The position numbers were made by a program, and so were the translations under genes. Shown here in pieces: positions 51,224-59,224 of a stretch of DNA of 64,000 nt. The DNA comes from Bacteroidales bacterium. Its GTDB lineage: Bacteria > Bacteroidota > Bacteroidia > Bacteroidales > WCHB1-69. A model generated the notes under the pieces. That model saw only the letters and a program-made list of their open reading frames with translations. It was not told the origin of the DNA and did no database searches. Where the stretch lies: positions 1 to 64,000 of the forward strand of contig JAFZIP010000013.1 in the NCBI GenBank assembly GCA_017554325.1, in the 5' to 3' direction. The number at the start of each line of letters is the position of its first letter. The first letter of the stretch is position 1.

Positions 51224-54200
51224 ATGAAAAAACTACTACTATTTTTCTCATTCTTGCTGATGACTGTGGCCATCATGGCACAAAGCAGCCCCTTTATCAG
51301 CTACCAGGCCGTAGTGCGTGACGGACAGAATCGTCTGGTTACCAACCAGGCCATCACCGTGACCATCCAGGTATTGGATGCCAGTGACAACGTGCAGTAC
51401 AACGAGACTGACGATGTAACCAGCAATGCCAACGGCTTGATTTCCCTGACCGTCGGTGACAACGACCCAACACACTTTTCCACCATCAACTGGGAAGGCG
51501 CCAAATTCAAGACCACTGTCAAGGTAGTGAGTACCAGCTACGAAGTAACGAGCATCACCCCGGTGACCGCTGCACCGTTAGCACTCCACGCCATTTATGC
51601 CTCCGATGTAAACCCCGCAGGCTCCACCGTGCAGGCCATTTACAACAAGATCCAGGGCGACAGCCTTGTCTTGGCAGACAGAATCCAAAACGACAGCCTT
51701 ACATTGGCCAACAGAATTCAGAACGATAGCCTTGTCTTGGCAGACAGAATCCAGAACGACAGTCTTACCTTGGCCAACAGAATCCAGAACGATAGCCTTA
51801 CCTTGGTTAACAGAATCAAGAGCGACAGCACGGTTTTGCACAATGCTCTAATAGATACGGCTGCTAACATCCGCGGTGCATTAGTGGACTCCGCCAACGC
51901 CATCCGCAACAGCATCGGCAACGGCACCCTGACGATCACATACGGCACGGAAACGCCGGTGACCTTCACCGCCAACCAAAATACGAACAGCAGTATCGCC
52001 ATTCCCGCCCCAACCTCGGCCAACGATGCTGAAATCACCATCACGAGTAGCACAGCAACTATAACAAACGGTTCGTTCACCCTTAACCAGAGTGGAAATC
52101 AGAACATTGGCATTGAAGTTCCTACGAAACTCTCCGAAATGGTTAACGACGGAGGCCATTATGCCAAACGCGACAGTGTGAATGTCTTCACTGAGGCCAA
52201 CGACTTCACCAATAAAATCACGGTGCCCAGCAAATTCGACATCCACAATCCTACCCCCTGTACACAGGATGCCGTCAACATCTGCGACCTGGTCGCCGTG
52301 TTTGACAGCCTGATGAGACGCATAGATTCCATTTCGCAAGCGCTGGCAGAAACTCAGCAGGCTCTTGAAGCGCTGAAACCTTCCCTCACTGTGGCCGCTT
52401 CACTCGACGCAGTGACCATTTGCAGCGGAACCACCCAACCCATAACTTACACCGCCACGTTCCACAACTGCAGCAGCAGCGATTACACCATCTTATGGAA
52501 GGTGAATGGCACAGACTCTGCCAATGTAACGGGCCAGACCCTTACGTTAAATGCAGAGAACGCAGGCGATCATAAGGTGGTCTGCATTGCCACCCGCTCC
52601 GACAACACTTCAGTAAAAGACAGCGTGACCACCACTGTGGTTGTTGACATGAATGTACCTTCATTCACCGCGACAATCAATGCGCTGACCGTATCCTTGT
52701 CTAATATTGTGAACACGGATATGCTTCAGTGGGATACCGACAGTCTTCCTGTAGTATTTGACGCTTCTTCCACTACCGCCGAGCACATCTATTCCGTGGC
52801 CGACACCATCACCATTACCGCTACCAGTACAACCGGATGTACGTTCGTCATGGGCCTCCGTCTCCAGCCGATCGCACCTACGGTAACCACGGACAGCATA
52901 CCTACAAGTACTATTGCAGCCAATACGGCCAAAGCATTCGGCACGGTGACTTCCGATGGTGGCAAGGCCAATACGCGTCGCGGTATGGTGTATTCCACCA
53001 CCGCCTCCACCGAAGTGGCTCTTGTACTCGATGCTCCCGGCGTGGATTCAGTGAAAGCTACTGGCACGGGCAAGGGCAGTTACTCTTGCGACCTGACCAA
53101 ATTGGTTCCCTGCACACAGTATTATGTACGCGCTTATGCTATCAACGAGGTGGATACCGCATACGGTGATGTGATGAACTTTACCACGAAGCCATTCACC
53201 TGCGGCAGCACGCTCACCGACATCGATGGCAATGAGTATGGCACTTTGCAGCTCGGCAGCCAATGCTGGATGCAACAGAACCTGCGCACCACCCATTTTG
53301 CTGACGGAACCGAAATTCCATCAAGTACCTCAACGGCTCCCTCTTCTTCACCACGCCGTTATGCATCTGGGTCATGGTCAAACGATGATCTAAATGCCTA
53401 CGGTTACCTATACAACTGGGCTGCAGCAATGCACGGCAGCGCCTCATCCTCTGCCAATCCGAGTGGCGTACAAGGAGCGTGCCCTGATGGATGGCACCTG
53501 CCGAGCGATGCCGAATGGACGCAGCTGACCAGCTTCGTTGCCTCTGATCCTGATAACGTTTGCGGCAACAATCCTGACAATATTATACAATCTTTGGTTT
53601 CCCAGGAGAGATGGGATAATGATTGTCCAGGCAATAGTTGCCAAATTTGTACCGATGTCACCTCCAATAACCGCACTCAGTTCTCTGTTCTGCCCTCTGG
53701 TACTTGGAATAATGGAGGAGGCATTGGTGCTCCATTGGGGTATAATATTGGTACTGCGATGTTCCGTACGGCCACGGAATATGAAGCAGCGAATGCATTT
53801 ATTAGGTTGTTCGATCCGGATTATACGGAAGTTCGTCCAGACGCTACATACAAAATGGATGGTCTCTCAGTACGTTGCGTGCTCAACTGTCCGACGAATT
53901 CTGCCTATCTGCCCACCGTCTCTATCGTGACGTTAAGTAGCACTGCTGGTACGGTCAGCATGACAGCCAACGTGATTTCTGACGGCGGTGTAGCCGTGAC
54001 CGAGCGTGGTGTATGTTGGGGTACTACACAGCATCCCACCACCACTCATGCGGCCAGCGGAACGGGCATTGGGAGCTTTACCGTTAGTGAGGATCTTACC
54101 CCTGGCGAAACCTACTACGTTCGTGCTTACGCCATTAACAGTGAAGGTACAGCTTACGGTCCAGAGGTAACCTACGTTATGTCAATTCCGGCGTCCCTTC

Positions 54201-56053
54201 CTGTGGTAAGCACAGCTTCGCAGTTTCTTGCATTGAAGGAAAGTTTTGAGGGTTCGTCACTTCCTTCCACTTGGACGATCATTGACAACGATGGCGATGG
54301 TAAAAATTGGTATAGATTATCATATCTACCTCACGGCGATGGTGAGGCCTGTGCTGCGTCAGCTTCTTTTGATTGGGATGATGGACCAGTGACACCTGAC
54401 AATTACCTGATTACTCCTGACATCACCCTTCCTTCAGGTATTTCACCAATTCTGTCTTTCTGGTACAGAGGCTTGGATAGCGAACTCTACTACGCTAAAG
54501 AGCATTTCGAGGTAAAAGTTGGCGATGCCGGTGCTTCTACTGTCGGAGACTTCAACACTCAGTTGTTTGAAAGAACCTCTTCCAATGGATATGTCAATGA
54601 AAATTTCGACCTGAGCTCATACGCCGGCCAAACCATTCGTTTGGCTTTTGTTCACAACAATGTAACCAACAAGAGCCATCTGCTTATTGATGATATTGAA
54701 GTTGGTGTGGCTGGTGCCGGTGCTACTGCTGTCGTTAGCGATATCACAGCTACCTCGGCCAGTTGCAACGGATACGTTGCTGATGACGGAGGTGCCACTG
54801 TAACTGCTCGTGGCGTGTGCTGGAGCACTTCGCAGAACCCGACCATTAGCGACAGTCACACTACCGACGGCACCGGCACGGGCAGTTTCACCAGCAATAT
54901 CACGGGCCTCAATGGCAACACAACCTATTACGTCCGGGCGTATGCCACCAATAGTGTAGGCACGACGTATGGTTACCAATTGAGTTTCCACACAACGGAG
55001 GCATTGCCCGTGGTGTCCACAAGTGATGTAAGTAATATCACCGTTGACAATACCAGTATCAATGCTACTTGCGGCGGCAATGTGACTGAAGAAGGCGCAT
55101 ACGCTGTCACTGCTCGCGGCGTGTGCTGGAGCACTTCTCAGAATCCGACCGTTAGCGACAACCACACTACTGATGGTACCGGAACTGGCAGTTTCACCAG
55201 CAACATCACGGGTCTCACAGCTAGCACCACCTATTATGTGCGGGCCTATGCTACCACCAGCGCTGGTACAGCGTATGGTAACCAAGTGAGATTCACTATC
55301 CCCATAGTGGATACAAAGTCCTGTACCTCTGCGCCTGTGGTCACCGACCACGAGGGTAATGCGTATGCCACGGTGCAGATCGGCGAACAGTGCTGGATGC
55401 GTGAAAACCTACGCACCACCACCTCGCCCAAGACCGGAACCTACTTGGTGAAACCCAATAAAAATCCTGATAATAATACATATTCATCACTTGGTTCTAA
55501 AGTGGCATACTGGTACGTGGACGATTCGACCACCTACGCTCCTAAAGGCTACGGTTTGCTCTACAACTGGAATGCGGCGATGGATACCGCCAATTCCGTT
55601 AACTATATGGAGGTGCCCACTCCAAGCACCCCAAATGGTAATAACACTGCATTCACCTTCTCTGTTTCTGGCAACCACAGAGGCATCTGCCCTGTCGGCT
55701 GGCACATTCCGAACTATTCAGATTGGAATACACTCAAGAACAGTGTAAGCTATGCAGGCGAGCTTGCCGGCGGTAATGACTGGATGAGTTCGACCAATGA
55801 CTATGCTCCTGGCAACAATAACTATGTCAACCGCAACGCCAGCGGGTTTACAGCACTTCCTGCGGGCTTTCTCAATTCCTCCAATTGCCAGGATGGTACC
55901 ATTAAAGCCTGGTTCTGGTGCTCTATGCAACATGGTAGCAATCCTACTGCGCGGTATCTGGCTCTATATTATAGTGATAACTATGTGATTTTCGCTAGTA
56001 ATAGTTTCAAGGAAAGGGAACATGGTTTATCCGTCCGTTGCATAAAGGATTGA
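51224..56053 (+). CDS. Giant multidomain FISUMP surface protein
   Basis: 1,609 residues. In order: signal peptide; a domain starting FISYQAVVRDGQNRLV (about 24-130) found at the N-terminus of many Bacteroidetes surface proteins; six 11-residue repeats RIQNDSLTLAN (about 144-206), likely a coiled coil; Ig-like segments (about 400-550); a fn3-like repeat (552-655); FISUMP 1 (661-889, with QCWMQQNLRTTHFADG and GACPDGWHLPS); another fn3-like repeat (895-985); a MAM-like/choice-of-anchor J domain (about 1003-1165, ESFEGSSLPSTWTIID); two fn3-like repeats (1165-1360, RGVCWSTSQNPT); and FISUMP 2 (1366-1609). No T9SS sorting domain is visible, so export and anchoring are unclear. Confidence 0.85.
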   Translation: MKKLLLFFSFLLMTVAIMAQSSPFISYQAVVRDGQNRLVTNQAITVTIQVLDASDNVQYNETDDVTSNANGLISLTVGDNDPTHFSTINWEGAKFKTTVKVVSTSYEVTSITPVTAAPLALHAIYASDVNPAGSTVQAIYNKIQGDSLVLADRIQNDSLTLANRIQNDSLVLADRIQNDSLTLANRIQNDSLTLVNRIKSDSTVLHNALIDTAANIRGALVDSANAIRNSIGNGTLTITYGTETPVTFTANQNTNSSIAIPAPTSANDAEITITSSTATITNGSFTLNQSGNQNIGIEVPTKLSEMVNDGGHYAKRDSVNVFTEANDFTNKITVPSKFDIHNPTPCTQDAVNICDLVAVFDSLMRRIDSISQALAETQQALEALKPSLTVAASLDAVTICSGTTQPITYTATFHNCSSSDYTILWKVNGTDSANVTGQTLTLNAENAGDHKVVCIATRSDNTSVKDSVTTTVVVDMNVPSFTATINALTVSLSNIVNTDMLQWDTDSLPVVFDASSTTAEHIYSVADTITITATSTTGCTFVMGLRLQPIAPTVTTDSIPTSTIAANTAKAFGTVTSDGGKANTRRGMVYSTTASTEVALVLDAPGVDSVKATGTGKGSYSCDLTKLVPCTQYYVRAYAINEVDTAYGDVMNFTTKPFTCGSTLTDIDGNEYGTLQLGSQCWMQQNLRTTHFADGTEIPSSTSTAPSSSPRRYASGSWSNDDLNAYGYLYNWAAAMHGSASSSANPSGVQGACPDGWHLPSDAEWTQLTSFVASDPDNVCGNNPDNIIQSLVSQERWDNDCPGNSCQICTDVTSNNRTQFSVLPSGTWNNGGGIGAPLGYNIGTAMFRTATEYEAANAFIRLFDPDYTEVRPDATYKMDGLSVRCVLNCPTNSAYLPTVSIVTLSSTAGTVSMTANVISDGGVAVTERGVCWGTTQHPTTTHAASGTGIGSFTVSEDLTPGETYYVRAYAINSEGTAYGPEVTYVMSIPASLPVVSTASQFLALKESFEGSSLPSTWTIIDNDGDGKNWYRLSYLPHGDGEACAASASFDWDDGPVTPDNYLITPDITLPSGISPILSFWYRGLDSELYYAKEHFEVKVGDAGASTVGDFNTQLFERTSSNGYVNENFDLSSYAGQTIRLAFVHNNVTNKSHLLIDDIEVGVAGAGATAVVSDITATSASCNGYVADDGGATVTARGVCWSTSQNPTISDSHTTDGTGTGSFTSNITGLNGNTTYYVRAYATNSVGTTYGYQLSFHTTEALPVVSTSDVSNITVDNTSINATCGGNVTEEGAYAVTARGVCWSTSQNPTVSDNHTTDGTGTGSFTSNITGLTASTTYYVRAYATTSAGTAYGNQVRFTIPIVDTKSCTSAPVVTDHEGNAYATVQIGEQCWMRENLRTTTSPKTGTYLVKPNKNPDNNTYSSLGSKVAYWYVDDSTTYAPKGYGLLYNWNAAMDTANSVNYMEVPTPSTPNGNNTAFTFSVSGNHRGICPVGWHIPNYSDWNTLKNSVSYAGELAGGNDWMSSTNDYAPGNNNYVNRNASGFTALPAGFLNSSNCQDGTIKAWFWCSMQHGSNPTARYLALYYSDNYVIFASNSFKEREHGLSVRCIKD
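51655..51840 (+). repeat. In-frame 33-bp tandem repeats (11 residues)
   Basis: About six units encoding (R/K)IQxDSLxLAN/D. Units differ mainly at LVLAD versus LTLAN and at the last, diverged copy. They give a heptad-like coiled coil and could expand or contract by recombination. Confidence 0.85.
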
Positions 56054-56077
56054 TAACGAATAGACATTTTATGGCAA

Positions 56078-56108
56078 AAGGCCGTCCTGAGTGGGGCGGC
56101 CTTTTTTT
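56078..56108 (+). terminator. Intrinsic terminator of the FISUMP genes
   Basis: A 10-bp stem AAGGCCGTCC / GGGCGGCCTT (one wobble) with a TGAGTG loop, followed by a T-run; it lies 24 bp after the stop codon. Confidence 0.85.
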
Positions 56109-56201
56109 ACACCGTCATCGGCGGCAGAATCCCTTTCCTTGGCAACATGCAAAAGAAAATCAAAAAAAAGTGAAAAGAATTTTGGTTGTGTTGAAAAAAT
56201 G

Positions 56202-56209
56202 TATTTTTG
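56202..56209 (+). promoter_or_regulatory. -7 box of hicB (TATTTTTG)
   Basis: TATTTTTGC with TTTG at 56181-56184 upstream, 28 bp before the hicB ATG. Confidence 0.6.
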
Positions 56210-56237
56210 CAATTGTTAATCAGAAGCAATTATTATC

Positions 56238-56459
56238 ATGGAATACAGTATCATTATAGAGAAGAATCCACAAACAGGGTGGTATTGCGGACAATGCTCG
56301 CAACTTCCTGAAGCGTTAAGCCAAGGTAAAACAGTTGATGAGCTCATGGCTAACATGAAAGAAGCCATTGAACTTGCCATTGAATGTAGAAAAGAAGAAC
56401 TCAGGACATTATACGCAAACAGAAAAGTGTTTCATAGAAGATTGACCGTAAAAGCATGA
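56238..56459 (+). CDS. hicB: HicB family antitoxin
   Basis: A 73-residue HicB-type protein: MEYSIIIEKNPQTGWYCGQCSQLPEALSQGKTVDELMANMKEAIELAIE, the partial RNase H fold seen in HicB antitoxins. It lacks a long C-terminal DNA-binding domain, so it is of the short type. Its stop overlaps the start of the truncated hicA by ATGA (56456-56459). Gene order hicB-hicA is unusual but known. Confidence 0.82.
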   Translation: MEYSIIIEKNPQTGWYCGQCSQLPEALSQGKTVDELMANMKEAIELAIECRKEELRTLYANRKVFHRRLTVKA

Positions 56460-56587
56460 AAAAAGAAAAGTTGTTGAAGCATCTTAGGCTGCATCAATGC
56501 TATCCAACCGGAAGACAAAAGGGAAGCCATGCCCAATTTAAAAACAATGTGAATGGATGCAAAACCATTATTCCGCTGCAAAAATAG
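56456..56587 (+). pseudogene. hicA: Truncated HicA toxin
   Basis: A 43-codon frame that starts ATG in the HicB stop and ends TAG at 56585-56587. MKKEKLLKHLRLHQCYPTGR, then QKGSHAQFKNN, matches the HicA dsRBD-like fold with the catalytic His25 in GSH. Intact HicA is about 58-65 residues and continues with a (V/I)P(x)H...LP.GTL..I region; here the frame stops just after TIIPLQK. The C-terminal helix is therefore missing and the toxin is probably inactive. It is too short to have been listed as an ORF by length. Confidence 0.7.
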
Positions 56588-56950
56588 CGAATGTATTAAT
56601 ATAAAAATAATGTTTATAAAAAATATTTTTTAATTATTGATAATTATGTCAGAAACAAATATATCTTTTTGGAGTAAATAAATTCTTCATTTAAAATCAC
56701 AAAGAATATGAGAACAAAAGTTAATTATTCGAGACAGTATCCTGATTTTGGGATGCTGCTGAAATCAATACAGGAAAGCGGCCTCCCCATGGACGAAAAG
56801 GGCCTACCAAAATCACTTTTTGGTAGGCCCTTCTTTGAGACTTCAAGGCGGTCTAATAGCCCTGACACAACTCGCCTTGTTGTTTTTGGGCAGGTTATCC
56901 TCCAGACAGGGAGGATAAGGAATGTTGCCCTTGGGATTGAAGAATAACTG
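56588..56950. other. Gene-free region with strong hairpins before EF-G2 stop
   Basis: Left part (to about 56700) is very A/T-rich with nothing visible. A short plus-strand frame at 56708-56947 runs through the terminator hairpin and is probably not a gene. An extra stem TTATCCTCC / GGAGGATAA lies near 56895-56920. Confidence 0.5.
56800..56834. terminator. Strong intrinsic terminator hairpin
   Basis: Perfect 13-bp arms GGGCCTACCAAAA (56800-56812) and TTTTGGTAGGCCC (56818-56830), A-run to the left and T-rich to the right. It could end the hicBA transcript or, on the minus strand, EF-G2 120 bp after its stop. Confidence 0.8.
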
Positions 56951-59080
56951 TTATTCTTCGTCTTTGTGCTCCTCTTCGTACTTCTTGATGATTTCGCTCT
57001 GGACATCGGCGGAAACTTGCTGATATTCGGCGAACTTCATGCTGTAGGAAGCACGGCCTGAGGTAATGGAACTCAGGGTGGTGGAGTACTTGTTCATCTC
57101 AGCCAACGGAATCTTGGCGTGAATCATCTGGAAGGCGCCCTCGGCGTCCATACCCATCATGATACCACGACGGCCCTGAAGGTCGGTCATCACATCACCC
57201 ATACGGTCGGAAGGAACGAAGATATCCACATCATAGATGGGCTCCAGAATCTTCGGACCAGCATTCTTGAAGGCCTCTTTGAAGGCGTTACGGCCGGCCA
57301 ATTTGAATGCCAACTCGTTGGAGTCAACCGGGTGCATTTTACCGTCGTAGATGTTCACCACGATGTCGCGGGCGTAAGAACCGGTAAGCGGGCCCTCTTC
57401 CATCTTCTCCATGATACCCTTGAGGATAGCGGGCATGAAGCGTGCATCGATGGCACCGCCCACGATACAGTTGTTGTAGATGAGTTTGCCGCCCCAAGGC
57501 AGATCGTAAGTTTCCGTGGCACGGATCGGGTATTTGGTCTGGGTGGGCATGCCCTCGTAGTAGGACTCGATGAGCATGTGCACCTCGCCGAATTGACCGG
57601 AACCACCGGATTGTTTTTTGTGACGATACATGGCCTCAGCGGATTTGGTGATGGTCTCGCGATACGGGATCTTCGGAGCATAGTATTCAACCTCGATCTT
57701 GTTCAGCTTCTCAATCATCCATTTCACGATGTTGAGGTGTTGTTCACCCTGACCGGAGATAATCATCTGCTTCAATTCCTTGGATTGCTCCATCAGGAAG
57801 GTCGGGTCAGTTTTGCGGATTTCGTTGAGCACCTGGCCGAGTTTCTCATCATCGGCGCTGTTCTTGGCGCGCACGGCGGTACGGAACTTGGGATCCGGAT
57901 AAACCGTCGGTTCGATGATGTCCTCACCCTTGGCTACCAATGTGGTGCCAGTCGGGGTGGATTTCAGCTTGATGGTGGCGATGATGTCACCAGCCACAGC
58001 CTTGTCAACTTCCACTCTGTTCTTGCCGGCGAACACTAACAGCTGGGAGATTCTCTCCTTGGTGTTGGTGTTGTTATTGGTAAGGTCGGCAGCCTTAGAT
58101 ACTTCACCGTCAGCGATCTTGATGAAGGCAACCTCACCAAGGTGTTGCTCGATGGCAGTCTTGAACACATAACCCACGAAAGGCTCAGCGGCGTTGCACT
58201 TGTGCTCGTTGCCGTTGGTGGCTTTCATTGCAGGAGCTTCGTCCGGGGTGGGGCAGTTTTTGACGATGAGGTCCATGAGGCGGTCGATGCCTTGGTCATT
58301 CTTGGCGGAAACGCAAATCACCGGGAAGGTTCCGCGGTTGGCGATACCGAGTTTCAAACCTTTGATCATGTCGTCTTCGGAAAGGGTGCCTTCCTCGAAG
58401 AACTTGTCCATGAGGGCTTCGTCGTTCTCAGCAGCAGCCTCGATTAGGGCGCTGTGCATTTCCTCAGCCTTGTCAGCTTGGTCAGCGGGAATGTCTTCCA
58501 CCACCATCTTGCCACCGTTGGCGGGGAACTTGAGGAGCTTCATTTGCAGCAGGTCAATGACGGAGTCGAAGCCGACGCCGGCGTTGACGGGATACTGGAA
58601 CGGCATCACGCTGCCGCCGAAGTATTCCTTGAGCTGATGCAAAGTCTCGTCGAAGTTGGCTTTCTCGTGGTCGAGTTGGTTCACGACGAACATCACGGGA
58701 ACGTGCATCTCTTTGGTGCGACGCCATTGGATTTCTGCGCCCACGTCCACGCCGTTCTGGGAGTTGATCACCATCAAAGCGGTGTCCATGACTCTCAAAG
58801 CGCCGATGGTCTCACCAATGAAGTCATCAAAACCGGGACAGTCGATCATGTTGATTTTCTTGCCCTCGAATTCGGCATACATTACGGTGCTTTGGATGGA
58901 TTGTTGTCTTTCCAATTCGACGTCACGGTAGTCGGAAATGGTATTCTTGTCCTCTACGGTACCTCTTCTGCTGACTACGCCTCCGTGGAATGCCATAGCT
59001 TCGGCTAACGTGGTTTTACCCACACGGTTACCGCCTATCAAGGCAATGTTTCTGATTTCTTTTGTTTGATAAACTTTCAT
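56951..59080 (-). CDS. fusA2: EF-G2: elongation factor G paralogue with altered GTPase site
   Basis: A 709-residue five-domain EF-G-like protein. The P-loop is GGNRVGKT (16-23) instead of the usual GHVDAGKT. The G3 motif is DCPGFDDF (Phe84) instead of DTPGHVDF, so the His that activates water is missing. G4 is NQLD (134-137). These match the Bacteroides EF-G2 paralogue that supports translation without GTP hydrolysis and matters in gut colonisation. Domains III-V look complete, including IPYRETITKSAEAM, QSGGSGQFGEV and RRGIMMGMDAEG. Other genes usually next to the canonical fusA are absent. It may be regulated separately through its long upstream region. Confidence 0.9.
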   Translation of the reverse strand: MKVYQTKEIRNIALIGGNRVGKTTLAEAMAFHGGVVSRRGTVEDKNTISDYRDVELERQQSIQSTVMYAEFEGKKINMIDCPGFDDFIGETIGALRVMDTALMVINSQNGVDVGAEIQWRRTKEMHVPVMFVVNQLDHEKANFDETLHQLKEYFGGSVMPFQYPVNAGVGFDSVIDLLQMKLLKFPANGGKMVVEDIPADQADKAEEMHSALIEAAAENDEALMDKFFEEGTLSEDDMIKGLKLGIANRGTFPVICVSAKNDQGIDRLMDLIVKNCPTPDEAPAMKATNGNEHKCNAAEPFVGYVFKTAIEQHLGEVAFIKIADGEVSKAADLTNNNTNTKERISQLLVFAGKNRVEVDKAVAGDIIATIKLKSTPTGTTLVAKGEDIIEPTVYPDPKFRTAVRAKNSADDEKLGQVLNEIRKTDPTFLMEQSKELKQMIISGQGEQHLNIVKWMIEKLNKIEVEYYAPKIPYRETITKSAEAMYRHKKQSGGSGQFGEVHMLIESYYEGMPTQTKYPIRATETYDLPWGGKLIYNNCIVGGAIDARFMPAILKGIMEKMEEGPLTGSYARDIVVNIYDGKMHPVDSNELAFKLAGRNAFKEAFKNAGPKILEPIYDVDIFVPSDRMGDVMTDLQGRRGIMMGMDAEGAFQMIHAKIPLAEMNKYSTTLSSITSGRASYSMKFAEYQQVSADVQSEIIKKYEEEHKDEE

Positions 59081-59134
59081 CGGTGATTTTAATTATTTGA
59101 TTGATAAATGCTTGTTATTATTTTTTAAGGGCGG

Positions 59135-59142
59135 CAAATATA
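59135..59142 (-). promoter_or_regulatory. -7 box of EF-G2 (TATATTTG, CCGCC)
   Basis: TATATTTGCCGCC on the minus strand, 54 bp upstream of the ATG, with TTTG 15 bp upstream of the box. Confidence 0.65.
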
Positions 59143-59224
59143 CACTTTTTTTCCATACAAATTATATAATATGCATGAAACTTGCCGATTGTTGATACTT
59201 TAGGGAAGAAAAGCCTTGGTTTTG

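Noticed and set aside
51655..51840. CRISPR-like array
   Set aside because: The repeats are adjacent 33-bp in-frame coding units with no spacers.
56708..56947. Small plus-strand gene of 79 codons
   Set aside because: The frame runs through a 13-bp terminator stem and other hairpins, and has no recognisable motif or promoter.
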